The notes under the pieces are model-generated. The model ran no database searches, was not told the DNA's origin, and worked only from the letters and a program-made list of their open reading frames with translations. 64,000 nucleotides of DNA from an uncultured Prevotella sp. GTDB taxonomy: Bacteria > Bacteroidota > Bacteroidia > Bacteroidales > Bacteroidaceae. The stretch spans positions 62,001-126,000 of the forward strand of contig CAJOPT010000128.1 of NCBI GenBank assembly GCA_905236455.1. The letters are read 5' to 3'. The position numbers were made by a program, and so were the translations under genes. Numbering within the stretch: position 1 is the first letter of the stretch; every line of letters starts with the position of its first letter. Shown in pieces: positions 48,321-57,566 of the stretch.

Positions 48321-50747
48321 TTAGAATTTAAGCGTGAGACTTGCCATCGTGGTGAATCCGGCCATGGGGATGAATCCTATCTGATAGTAGCGGTTGTCGG
48401 GCGTATGACCATAGCTTTCTGCCACGGCAGAGTATACCCATCCGCTGGCTGCATAATGGCGGTTGAACAAGTTGTTGAAGTTCAGTCCTATAGCAACTTC
48501 CTTCAAAGGACAAACCTTTGTAACCTTGGTGGTATAGCTCAGGGCAAGGTCTGACTGAGAGTAGCAGGGGAGGGAGCGGTCTGCGTTCTCGGTGTTGTCA
48601 AGATACTGTCGGCTGACGAAGTTGGTATGCCATACAGCCTGCCAGCCATTGTAGTGCAGGTTGGCGAAGCCATTGAGAATCATCGATGGCGAGAATGCCA
48701 AAGTGGAGTTGTCATAGTGTATCTGCCTCAGCTCATCACCGTTGCCGTCGCAGTGGTATGTCGCTGCGTCAGGGTTGCCTTCCCAGTCGTCCCAGTCTTC
48801 CACCATCTCGTCGAAATCCTTAATCTTGTTCTTGCTTAGGGCTGCATTACCCTCAAGTGTCAGCCATGGAGTAACGTTCCATCCGGCAGTCAGCTCGATA
48901 CCCATGCGGTAGGAGTCCTTGATGTTGGTGGTCAGCGCCTCACCAATGTCACTCACGGCACCTGTCTGCACAAACTGGTCGGTATAATCCATATAATAGA
49001 GGTTCACACCTGCGCGCCAGTTGCTGCCAGTGAACTGATAGCCTACCTCATAGTCAAGCAGTGACTCGGCTGTCGGTGCGGGGTAGTTGCCATTGTCTGT
49101 GAAGTTATTGCGCTCAGGTTCGCGATGGCTCAGTGCGGCTGAACCGTAGAAGCGGTGACCGCCTTGACTGAAGCTGAATCCTGCCTTAGGATTGAAGAAG
49201 TCATAAGTCTTGTCGATGTCAAGGAAATGCTTGTCATAAAGATATGTCTCCTTGTTGTATATGAACTTATCATTGTATCCGTCGGTCGTATATCCCACAT
49301 GGCGGTACTGCATGTCGGCGAAAATGCTCCATGCCGGTGTTATGGAGTATGATGCCTTTACGTAGGCGCTGGCGTCAAGCTTCTTCGCGTCGGAGTCGTA
49401 ATATTTGTAGTCTCCTTTTGCAAGTAACAGGTTTCTCAGCTGCTCATTAGAGATATAGGTCGCGTATCCAAAGTGGTTGCCTTTGAAGTTCTGGAAGTTT
49501 AATCCTCCTACGATGTCCCATGTGTCATCCTTGTAGTTAAGGCTCCATACTGCACCGTATGAGTCTTGCTTTAGTCCCTTCTTGCGTACCCAGTCGGTAC
49601 GTTTCACGCCGTCAACGGCATCATAGCCGAACTCGGCATTTGGAAGTCCTATCTTTTTTATCTTGTTGTTGGGACGGAACTCATTGTAATAGCCATAGCC
49701 GTGAGTATAATGGAGCGATGCCGCAGTGTTCCAATGTTCGTTGATGGTCCATGCGCCGGACAAGATGCTGCGGTTCTGCCAGAAATTGTCAGTGGTCTTG
49801 TCCCAATAACTGCCATCGGCAAACTTATAGCGTTGTGTGTGCCAGCCGTTATTGTCAATGATGAAGGCCTCATAGAGACTGTTGAACTGTCCGAAGCCGG
49901 CGTCATACAGGTCTTTGTATGTCTTTATGCCTGTTTTCTCGCCGTATGTGCCGTCCATGATACTCTGGTCGTCGTTGCCTGCAGTGACACCGTTCCATGC
50001 CTGACCAGTCTTCTCAAAGTTACCGAAGTTCTTGTAGCGAAGCGTAAACTTGTTGCCAAGCCAGGTGAGACCACCGTAGTAGCTTCCAGAACGACCACTG
50101 GTACCATGTATGAAACCGTCGGTGTTGGTCTCATGGTATGCACCGTCAAAAATGAGGTGGTTCCATAGCAGTCCCGTAGAGAAGCTGCCACCAAGGTTAT
50201 AGGTGTTGTATGAACCGTAGGAGGCGGAGAACTCTGCCGTGGGAACGTCTGAAGGTACCTTAGATACTAATGCCACCGTACCGCCAAAGGCTCCGTCGCC
50301 ATTCGTTGAGGTTCCCACACCACGTTGTATCTGTACACTTCCCAGCAACGAGGCATAGCTGTTCATGTTAGCCCAGAACACGCACTGGTCTTCTGGTGAG
50401 TTCATAGGCACTCCGTCAAGGGTCACGTTGATACGTGAGTCACCGGCTCCGCGGATGCGCATGTATGTCGTGCCGCTACCCACGCCGTTCTCACTCCATG
50501 CCAGTACACCGGGTGTCTGTGAGAACAGGAACGGCAGTTCCTTACCGGTCTTGGAAAACTCTGAGAGTTCTTGCTTCTTTACACTTGCCACGGCGAATGG
50601 TGCGTTCTTGGGAACCCATACACCTTTTACCACTACTTCCTGCATTTGTTCCATGCGAAGCGAGTCATTGTCGTTGCCTGTTTTCATTGAACCATAGGCA
50701 GCTCCTGTCATCAGCAGGACAGCCGTCATAACTACAATCTTTTTCAT
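48321..50747 (-). CDS. TonB-dependent outer membrane receptor, inferred thiamine/TPP uptake
   Basis: Plug domain (LPFLFSQTPGVLAWSENGVGSGTTYMRIRGAGDSRINVTLDGVPMNSPE) and barrel; TPP riboswitch in leader. Confidence 0.9.
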   Translation of the reverse strand: MKKIVVMTAVLLMTGAAYGSMKTGNDNDSLRMEQMQEVVVKGVWVPKNAPFAVASVKKQELSEFSKTGKELPFLFSQTPGVLAWSENGVGSGTTYMRIRGAGDSRINVTLDGVPMNSPEDQCVFWANMNSYASLLGSVQIQRGVGTSTNGDGAFGGTVALVSKVPSDVPTAEFSASYGSYNTYNLGGSFSTGLLWNHLIFDGAYHETNTDGFIHGTSGRSGSYYGGLTWLGNKFTLRYKNFGNFEKTGQAWNGVTAGNDDQSIMDGTYGEKTGIKTYKDLYDAGFGQFNSLYEAFIIDNNGWHTQRYKFADGSYWDKTTDNFWQNRSILSGAWTINEHWNTAASLHYTHGYGYYNEFRPNNKIKKIGLPNAEFGYDAVDGVKRTDWVRKKGLKQDSYGAVWSLNYKDDTWDIVGGLNFQNFKGNHFGYATYISNEQLRNLLLAKGDYKYYDSDAKKLDASAYVKASYSITPAWSIFADMQYRHVGYTTDGYNDKFIYNKETYLYDKHFLDIDKTYDFFNPKAGFSFSQGGHRFYGSAALSHREPERNNFTDNGNYPAPTAESLLDYEVGYQFTGSNWRAGVNLYYMDYTDQFVQTGAVSDIGEALTTNIKDSYRMGIELTAGWNVTPWLTLEGNAALSKNKIKDFDEMVEDWDDWEGNPDAATYHCDGNGDELRQIHYDNSTLAFSPSMILNGFANLHYNGWQAVWHTNFVSRQYLDNTENADRSLPCYSQSDLALSYTTKVTKVCPLKEVAIGLNFNNLFNRHYAASGWVYSAVAESYGHTPDNRYYQIGFIPMAGFTTMASLTLKF

Positions 50748-50800
50748 TGAATACCTTTTTTAAAATAATACATAAAAAGGGGCATTTTCTCGTTTAACCT

Positions 50801-50874
50801 TTCCCTACGTCGGCATTACCCGCATCAGGTTCGAGGGTATCATCTCAGCCACCAACTGGCGGCACCCCTTGGAA
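50801..50874 (-). promoter_or_regulatory. TPP (THI element) riboswitch
   Basis: Minus strand TTCCAAGGGGTGCC...GGCTGAGATGATACCC...GAACCTGATGCGGGTAATGCCGACGTAGGGAA; paired P1 ends TTCC/GGAA. Confidence 0.95.
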
Positions 50875-50882
50875 ACTCGCTG

Positions 50883-50914
50883 CAAAGGTACGCATAAGCG
50901 AGGACAAAACCAAA
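50883..50914 (-). promoter_or_regulatory. Promoter of the riboswitch operon: TTTG-N20-TACCTTTG
   Basis: Minus strand TTTG (50914-50911), N20, TACCTTTG (50890-50883); predicted start just upstream of the aptamer. Confidence 0.65.
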
Positions 50915-51080
50915 AGAAAAATCCATTTTTTCTTTTGCTTTGTCGAGCGGGAGTACTTTCGACAAAGTCAGAGGTACGCATAAGCGAGGACAAAACCAAA
51001 AGAAAAATCCATTTTTTCTTTTGCTTTGTCGAGCGGGAGTACTTTCGACAAAGTCAAAGGTACGCATAAGCGAGGACAAA
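50887..51080. repeat. 86-bp tandem repeat, 2.26 copies (ABABA organisation)
   Basis: GGTACGCATAAGCGAGGACAAA... starts at 50887, 50973 and 51059; the two full copies differ at one base. Confidence 0.97.
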
Positions 51081-51230
51081 TATAATGATTGACAAACTGT
51101 CATTATTGCTGACAAGATGACAGACAAAGACCGGAGCTCAACTATTTTCTTTCTTGTTGTTTTCATTTTGGAATAACATTTGAAGTAAGGATGTTTAGAA
51201 AAACGAATAAAACAAGAAAGGAGACTAAAA

Positions 51231-53738
51231 ATGACATTTGACAAGTTTACAATCAAGGCGCAGGAAACCGTCCAGGCGGCGGTGTTCATAGCGCAACGTA
51301 ATGGTCAGCAGACCATAGAACCTGTGCATCTGCTGGCTGGTTTGCTGGATAAAGCTAAGGATGTGATGTCGTTCCTCTTCCAGAAGCTGGGTGTTAATGC
51401 TCAGCAGGTGGAGACATTGGTAAACAGTGAGATTCTGCACCTGCCTAAGGTACAGGGAGGGGAGCCATATTTCTCTCCTGATGCTAATAAAGTACTGATA
51501 CAGGCTCAGGACATCTCCCAGAAGCTGGGCGATGAGTTTGTGTCGGTGGAACCTCTGTTGGTGGCTTTGCTGAAGGTGTCGTCAACTGCCAGTCGTATCA
51601 TGAAAGATGCCGGCATTAATGAGAAAGAACTTAATAAGGCTATTGAGGAGTTGCGCAAGGGACAGAAGGTACAGAGCCAAAGCGCAGATGACAACTACCA
51701 GAGTCTGGCTAAGTACGCCCGTAACCTCGTGGAGGATGCCCGTGCCGGTAAACTCGACCCTGTGATTGGGCGTGACGATGAGATCCGTAGGTTACTACAA
51801 ATACTTTCCAGGCGTACAAAGAACAATCCTATATTAATAGGTGAGCCAGGAACGGGTAAGACTGCTATCGTGGAGGGTCTTGCAGAGCGAGTGGTGAGAG
51901 GTGACGTTCCTGAGAATCTTCGTGATAAACAGCTATTCTCACTCGACATGGGTGCCTTGTTAGCTGGTGCTAAGTATAAAGGTGAGTTTGAGGAACGCCT
52001 CAAGAGTGTCATCAAGGAGGTTACAAGCAGTGAGGGACAGGTAATACTCTTCATTGACGAGATCCACACACTGGTGGGTGCCGGTGGCGGTGAGGGAGCG
52101 ATGGATGCCGCAAATATCCTGAAGCCTGCACTGGCACGTGGCGAGCTGAGAGCCATTGGTGCCACGACTCTGAACGAGTATCAGAAATACTTCGAGAAGG
52201 ACAAAGCTTTGGAGCGCCGCTTCCAGACAGTGATGGTTGACGAGCCCGACGAACTGAGTGCCATCTCCATCCTCCGTGGCTTGAAAGAACGTTATGAGAA
52301 CCATCATAAGGTACGTATACAAGATGATGCCTGTATCGCAGCTGTGAAACTCTCCGAACGGTATATCTCCGAGCGGTTCCTGCCAGACAAGGCTATTGAC
52401 CTAATGGATGAGGCTGCCGCTAAGCTGCGTATGGAACGTGACTCCGTACCGGAGGAGCTTGATGAACTTACACGTAAGCTGAAGCAGTTGGAGATAGAGC
52501 GCGAGGCGATAAAACGTGAGAACGACCAGCCGAAGATAGCTCAGCTTGACAAGGAGATCGCAGAGCTGCGTGAACAGGAGCATATCTTCCGCGCTAAGTG
52601 GGAAGGTGAGAAAGGTCTTGTAAACAAAATTCAACAAGACAAACAGGAGATAGAGAACCTGAAGTTTGAGGCTGAGCGTGCAGAGCGTGAGGGCAACTAC
52701 CAGCGTGTGGCAGAGATCCGCTATGGCAAGCTGAAGGAGCTTGAGGAAGACATCAGGCGTATCTCCGAGGATCTTCAGACTAACTCACCTGAGAATAAAC
52801 TGGTGAGAGAGGAGGTTACTGCCGATGATATCGCAGAGGTGGTGAGCCGGTGGACAGGTATACCTGTCACAAGGATGATGCAGAGCGAGCGTGAGAAACT
52901 GCTGCACTTAGAGGATGAGCTCCACAAAAGAGTCATCGGTCAAAACGAGGCTATAACCGCAGTCTCTGATGCCGTGCGCCGCAGTCGGGCAGGCTTGCAG
53001 GATCCAAAACGTCCGATAGCCTCCTTTATCTTCCTCGGTACTACGGGTGTCGGTAAGACTGAGCTGGCAAAGGCATTGGCGGAATATCTGTTTAACGATG
53101 AGACAATGATGACTCGCATCGATATGAGTGAGTATCAGGAGAAATATAGTGTGTCAAGGCTCATCGGAGCACCTCCGGGATATGTCGGCTATGACGAGGG
53201 AGGACAGCTCACCGAGGCTGTAAGACGTAAACCCTATTCCGTCGTCCTCTTCGATGAGATAGAAAAAGCTCATCCTGATGTGTTCAATATCTTGTTGCAG
53301 GTACTTGATGACGGGCGTCTTACCGATAACAAGGGGCGTACCGCTGACTTCAAGAACACTATCATTATCATGACGAGCAATGCCACTTATGAACAGTTGC
53401 GCGCTACTATGCGACCGGAGTTCCTAAACCGTATTGATGAGATTATTACGTTCCAGCCTCTGTCAAAAGAGGAGATTGAGAATATAGTCAAGCTACAGCT
53501 CGACCGTGTCAAGAACATGCTTGAACCGCAAGGCTTCAAGCTGGAGGCTACACCACATGCGATAGCGTTCCTTGCTGAGGCAGGATACGATCCTGAGTTT
53601 GGTGCCCGACCCGTCAAGAGGGCAATACAGACACATGTGCTCAATGAACTGTCAAAACAGTTATTGGCAGACAGGGTTACGCGCGACAAGCCTATAATAA
53701 TCGACTCGTTTGGCGAGGGCTTGGTATTCAGAAACTAA
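51231..53738 (+). CDS. clpB: ATP-dependent chaperone ClpB
   Basis: 835 aa; two AAA+ modules ([30 protein letters not shown]) and coiled-coil middle domain. Confidence 0.97.
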   Translation: MTFDKFTIKAQETVQAAVFIAQRNGQQTIEPVHLLAGLLDKAKDVMSFLFQKLGVNAQQVETLVNSEILHLPKVQGGEPYFSPDANKVLIQAQDISQKLGDEFVSVEPLLVALLKVSSTASRIMKDAGINEKELNKAIEELRKGQKVQSQSADDNYQSLAKYARNLVEDARAGKLDPVIGRDDEIRRLLQILSRRTKNNPILIGEPGTGKTAIVEGLAERVVRGDVPENLRDKQLFSLDMGALLAGAKYKGEFEERLKSVIKEVTSSEGQVILFIDEIHTLVGAGGGEGAMDAANILKPALARGELRAIGATTLNEYQKYFEKDKALERRFQTVMVDEPDELSAISILRGLKERYENHHKVRIQDDACIAAVKLSERYISERFLPDKAIDLMDEAAAKLRMERDSVPEELDELTRKLKQLEIEREAIKRENDQPKIAQLDKEIAELREQEHIFRAKWEGEKGLVNKIQQDKQEIENLKFEAERAEREGNYQRVAEIRYGKLKELEEDIRRISEDLQTNSPENKLVREEVTADDIAEVVSRWTGIPVTRMMQSEREKLLHLEDELHKRVIGQNEAITAVSDAVRRSRAGLQDPKRPIASFIFLGTTGVGKTELAKALAEYLFNDETMMTRIDMSEYQEKYSVSRLIGAPPGYVGYDEGGQLTEAVRRKPYSVVLFDEIEKAHPDVFNILLQVLDDGRLTDNKGRTADFKNTIIIMTSNATYEQLRATMRPEFLNRIDEIITFQPLSKEEIENIVKLQLDRVKNMLEPQGFKLEATPHAIAFLAEAGYDPEFGARPVKRAIQTHVLNELSKQLLADRVTRDKPIIIDSFGEGLVFRN

Positions 53739-54838
53739 ATTCTTCGGAGATGGCATTGCAACAGCTTGCCATCTCCGTCTCGTAAATGCATGCCGCTGCC
53801 ATTGCAATAACGGAACATATTGCACTCGGCACAGTCGTCACGGCGCATCCATTCTCTGTTGCGGTAAACATCAAAGCGTCTCTCCCATACATCCATGAAG
53901 TCGTCAGTGTAGATATTGCCTTGATGATAGTCGGAGCGTATGCTGGAACAGGCGGAGATGGAGCCGTCTACGAGTACAGAGGCTACAGAGATACCTGCCT
54001 TGCAGAAAAATGCATACGGACGTACGTCAAGCTCGTATTCTCCCACAAACCCCTCACAGCCGTATTCCACGTCAATAGTACCTTCCTTGCGATTCCTACG
54101 TATGAAGTCGAGCATACCTTGGAAGTGTTCATCCGTTAGCAGCACACCCGGACTCGTCGCTGCCCGCCCCACAGGGAACACGTCGAGCAACCGCCATGTG
54201 GTGACACCTTCCGACAGCAGGAAGTCGCGCATGGCATCTAACTCATTGTAGTTGCGCTCGGTAACACATGTCACTATATCCCAAACCACGCGTGGCTCAT
54301 CCCTCAGCATGTGGATGGCATCCACGACATGACGGAAACTGTCTTTCTTTCCACGCATCCAGGTATGGCTGTCTTCCAGTCCGTCGAGACTTACGGTCAT
54401 GGCATGCATGCCGGCATTGACAAGACGGTGGAACCGTTCTGGTGTGAGTGCCTGCGCATTGGTAACCAGTCCCCACGGGAAACCTCGTGCATAGATCTCC
54501 TGACAGCAGGTCTCAAGGTCGTCACGCATGAGAGGCTCACCGCCAGTGATGATTACGAAAACCTGTCGTGGGTCTGCCGTCTGTGTCGGCAGACTCATAG
54601 ACATTGTTTTGTGTGATTTTATATTGTCGAGCACCCTTAGGAAATCCTCCATAGGCATGTCAGGATGTCCTGAGACAGTTTTACAGTCGCTGCCGCAATG
54701 ACGGCAGGAAAGGTTACAGCGTAGGGTGCATTCCCAGAACAGTTGTTTCAGTGGGTGCTCCTCAACGATTTCTTTCTGAACCAGTCTCTGTATTTCCAGT
54801 CCGAGCCTTCGGCGTAGTGATATTTTTTTGTACTTCAA
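53735..54838 (-). CDS. Radical SAM/SPASM enzyme, TIGR04133-like (rSAM/lipoprotein system)
   Basis: LFWECTLRCNLSCRHCGSDC cluster motif; SPASM-like Cys cluster FFCKAG...CSSI...CAECNMFRYCNGSG...QCH; start inferred as TTG at 54838 (ORF extends to 54925). Confidence 0.75.
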   Translation of the reverse strand: MKYKKISLRRRLGLEIQRLVQKEIVEEHPLKQLFWECTLRCNLSCRHCGSDCKTVSGHPDMPMEDFLRVLDNIKSHKTMSMSLPTQTADPRQVFVIITGGEPLMRDDLETCCQEIYARGFPWGLVTNAQALTPERFHRLVNAGMHAMTVSLDGLEDSHTWMRGKKDSFRHVVDAIHMLRDEPRVVWDIVTCVTERNYNELDAMRDFLLSEGVTTWRLLDVFPVGRAATSPGVLLTDEHFQGMLDFIRRNRKEGTIDVEYGCEGFVGEYELDVRPYAFFCKAGISVASVLVDGSISACSSIRSDYHQGNIYTDDFMDVWERRFDVYRNREWMRRDDCAECNMFRYCNGSGMHLRDGDGKLLQCHLRRI

Positions 54839-54879
54839 TTGCAAAATTGCTGAATTTTGTGCAAACATACACAAATTAT

Positions 54880-54910
54880 TTTGAAAAACCGAAAAAACAT
54901 TGTAATTTTG
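54880..54910 (+). promoter_or_regulatory. GH97 promoter TTTG-N19-TAATTTTG
   Basis: TTTG 54880-54883; TAATTTTG 54903-54910; gene starts 54938. Confidence 0.65.
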
Positions 54911-54937
54911 CCACTTTATAACCAAATAATAAAAATT

Positions 54938-57013
54938 ATGCGACGGATTGTCTTTGTATTATTGTTGATGGCTGGATTCGTAAACATGTCGGCGGAAGAG
55001 TACACGCTGACCTCTCCTGACGGCAAGCTGAAGATAGGAATTCAGACAGACGAGGTGTTGACGTGGGAGATAGAATATGACGGTACAACGGTAATCCTGC
55101 CTTCGGGAATTTGGATGGAGACAGACAAGGGCGACTTCGGTCTTAACATGGAGGTTGAGAAGACCAAGGAGGCTCAGGTGTCGGAGTCTTTCGACACTCC
55201 TTTCTATAAGAAAGCATCCGTGAAAGATGAATACAAAGAACTGATATTGAAATGCGATGGTTACAGAGTGGTGTTCCGTGCTTATAACGACGGTGCGGCA
55301 TATCGTTTTGAGAGCGATATGAAGGAACTTACGGTAACTAATGAGAACGCATTCTTCAATTTTGAAGGCGACTATAAGGCTTTCATACCATATATCAACG
55401 ACAACAGGGGAGGGGAGCGATGGTGCTACTCCTTCGAGTCGTACTATGACGAGCAGCCTTTGTCAAAGATGTATAAGGACTCTCTTGCCATCACACCATT
55501 GGCGGTATGTCTGCCAAATGGAAAGAAAGCGGTTGTGATGGATGCTGGTGTGGAGAACTATCCGGGAATGTTTCTGCTCAAAGGCGAGGACCATGCGCTG
55601 AAGGCTGCCTTCGCACCATATCCTTTGGAGACAGCGATAGGTGGACATGCCCGTCTCAACCTTGTGCCTACACTCCGTGCCGACTATATCGCCAAGGCAG
55701 AAAAAGACCAAGTATTTCCTTGGCGTGCCGTGGTTGTCACCAACAACGATGGCGACTTGCTCAACTGTGATATGGCACAGCGGCTGGCTCCCAAGTGCCG
55801 CATCAAAGATACTTCCTGGATAAAGCCCGGTAAGGTGGCATGGGACTGGTGGAATAATACTAATCTCACGGGCGTGGACTTCGAGGCTGGCATAAATACC
55901 GAGACCTATAAGTATTTTATCGACTTTGCCAAACGTAATGGTCTGGAGTATATCATCATTGACGAGGGATGGAGCTCTCCGGAGTCGCTGATGATTCTTA
56001 GTAAGAAAATCGACTTGCTTGCTCTTGTACAATATGCGAAGGAGCGTGGTATCGGTATAATACTATGGTCAAGCTGGCGTAATATGATAGGTAAGACGGC
56101 ACAGGATAATATCAATAACGTTTCCTTGAACAATGCCAAACTGGAGTTTGAGCAACCTGCCGACTCCGGTAAGGTGTATACCATGGATGAGGTGATGGCT
56201 CACTATCAGCAAATGGGGATAAAGGGTTTCAAGGTTGACTTCTTCGACCGTGACGACCAGGAGGTGATACGCTCCGCATACGAGGTGGCTGAATGTGCAG
56301 CAAGGCACCATCTGTTGCTTGACCTGCATGGCTTGAAGCCGTTTGGTATACAACGTGCCTATCCTAATATCGTTAATTTCGAGGGTGTGAAAGGACTGGA
56401 GAATTCCAAGTGGGAGCCGCGTAAGGGCGACGGACCGTTGCATGATCAGCCACGGTATGATGTCACAGCACCTTTCTTGCGAATGCTGCCCGGTCCGATG
56501 GACTATACACCTGGTGCAATGAGCAATGCCACGCGTGACCAGTTCTTTGGTAACAACAATCATCCTATGAGTCAGGGAACACGTGTTCATCAGATGGCAA
56601 TGTACACCATCTTCGAGGCACCCCTGCAGATGCTTGCCGACAGTCCTACTCGATATGAGAAGGAACAGGAGTGTACTGATTTCATAAGTAAGATTCCGAC
56701 CACCTTTGACGAGACTGTCGTCCTTGATGCCAAGATAGGGGAATACATACTGCTGGCAAGGAGGAAGGGTGCGACATGGTATCTGGCGGCTATGACCAAC
56801 TGGGTACCGCGCGACCTCACCGTAGACCTCAGCCTTCTTCCCTCTGTGGGTGGAGACCATAAGAGCTCTTCCGCGGTGATCTTTGCCGACGGCATAAACG
56901 CGCATCGTGATGCTACAGACTATAAGAGGTCTGTCGTTACGGTGACTCCAGGGCAGAAGCTGGATATCCACCTTGCTCCTGGTGGCGGCTGGACGGCTAT
57001 TGTGGATTTCTAA
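54938..57013 (+). CDS. Glycoside hydrolase family 97 (SusB-like alpha-glucosidase)
   Basis: Signal peptide; SPDGKLKIGI, EYIIIDEGWS, GIKGFKVDFFDRDDQE, LLDLHGLKPFG motifs. Confidence 0.94.
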   Translation: MRRIVFVLLLMAGFVNMSAEEYTLTSPDGKLKIGIQTDEVLTWEIEYDGTTVILPSGIWMETDKGDFGLNMEVEKTKEAQVSESFDTPFYKKASVKDEYKELILKCDGYRVVFRAYNDGAAYRFESDMKELTVTNENAFFNFEGDYKAFIPYINDNRGGERWCYSFESYYDEQPLSKMYKDSLAITPLAVCLPNGKKAVVMDAGVENYPGMFLLKGEDHALKAAFAPYPLETAIGGHARLNLVPTLRADYIAKAEKDQVFPWRAVVVTNNDGDLLNCDMAQRLAPKCRIKDTSWIKPGKVAWDWWNNTNLTGVDFEAGINTETYKYFIDFAKRNGLEYIIIDEGWSSPESLMILSKKIDLLALVQYAKERGIGIILWSSWRNMIGKTAQDNINNVSLNNAKLEFEQPADSGKVYTMDEVMAHYQQMGIKGFKVDFFDRDDQEVIRSAYEVAECAARHHLLLDLHGLKPFGIQRAYPNIVNFEGVKGLENSKWEPRKGDGPLHDQPRYDVTAPFLRMLPGPMDYTPGAMSNATRDQFFGNNNHPMSQGTRVHQMAMYTIFEAPLQMLADSPTRYEKEQECTDFISKIPTTFDETVVLDAKIGEYILLARRKGATWYLAAMTNWVPRDLTVDLSLLPSVGGDHKSSSAVIFADGINAHRDATDYKRSVVTVTPGQKLDIHLAPGGGWTAIVDF

Positions 57014-57047
57014 TTTCGAGTTGTAAAGTATATAAATATATTATAAT

Positions 57048-57566
57048 ATGAGATGTCCGGAATGTAATACTGAGATTACTAATCTGAAGCTGAGAGCCTG
57101 TCCAAACTGTGGGGCTCCTTTGGATAATGCCAAGAAGCAAAACAGTAAAAGTGATGAGCCAAGGTTAAGTAAGGGGATGATTATATTTATCATCGCCGGT
57201 ACGTTGTTCCTTATTCTGTTTACCATAGGCTATTTCATTAATCATCAGAATGATCCTGAATATACGCGTACAATGATAGAGCCTGACACGACGCTTGCCG
57301 ACAAAACCGTTGTTACCTTCGACACGCTTGTAAGGGATACTCTGAAGAATGACTCTATCAATAAGGCGGAGAAGAAGGAGGCAGAGAAGATATACAACAG
57401 TATACGTAAGAAGCCAAAGAGTGAGGAAACGGTAGAGGAGAATAAGGAACACTCTTCCGGGGGGGCTTCTTCCGAAGGAAGCTCACAGGAAAGTGGTAAT
57501 ACCTCTTCACAGGAGACCGCTCCTATCGTGGCTCCTACTCCAAAGATAGAGCAGATAGAGAACTAA
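57048..57566 (+). CDS. Zinc-ribbon single-pass membrane protein
   Basis: MRCPECNTEITNLKLRACPNCGAPL, then TM segment. Confidence 0.8.
   Translation: MRCPECNTEITNLKLRACPNCGAPLDNAKKQNSKSDEPRLSKGMIIFIIAGTLFLILFTIGYFINHQNDPEYTRTMIEPDTTLADKTVVTFDTLVRDTLKNDSINKAEKKEAEKIYNSIRKKPKSEETVEENKEHSSGGASSEGSSQESGNTSSQETAPIVAPTPKIEQIEN

Noticed and set aside
50805-51289. Minus-strand ORFs repeating STPARQSKRKNGFFFWFCPRLC
   Set aside because: They read through the 86-bp intergenic repeat, the riboswitch and the clpB start; not believable coding.
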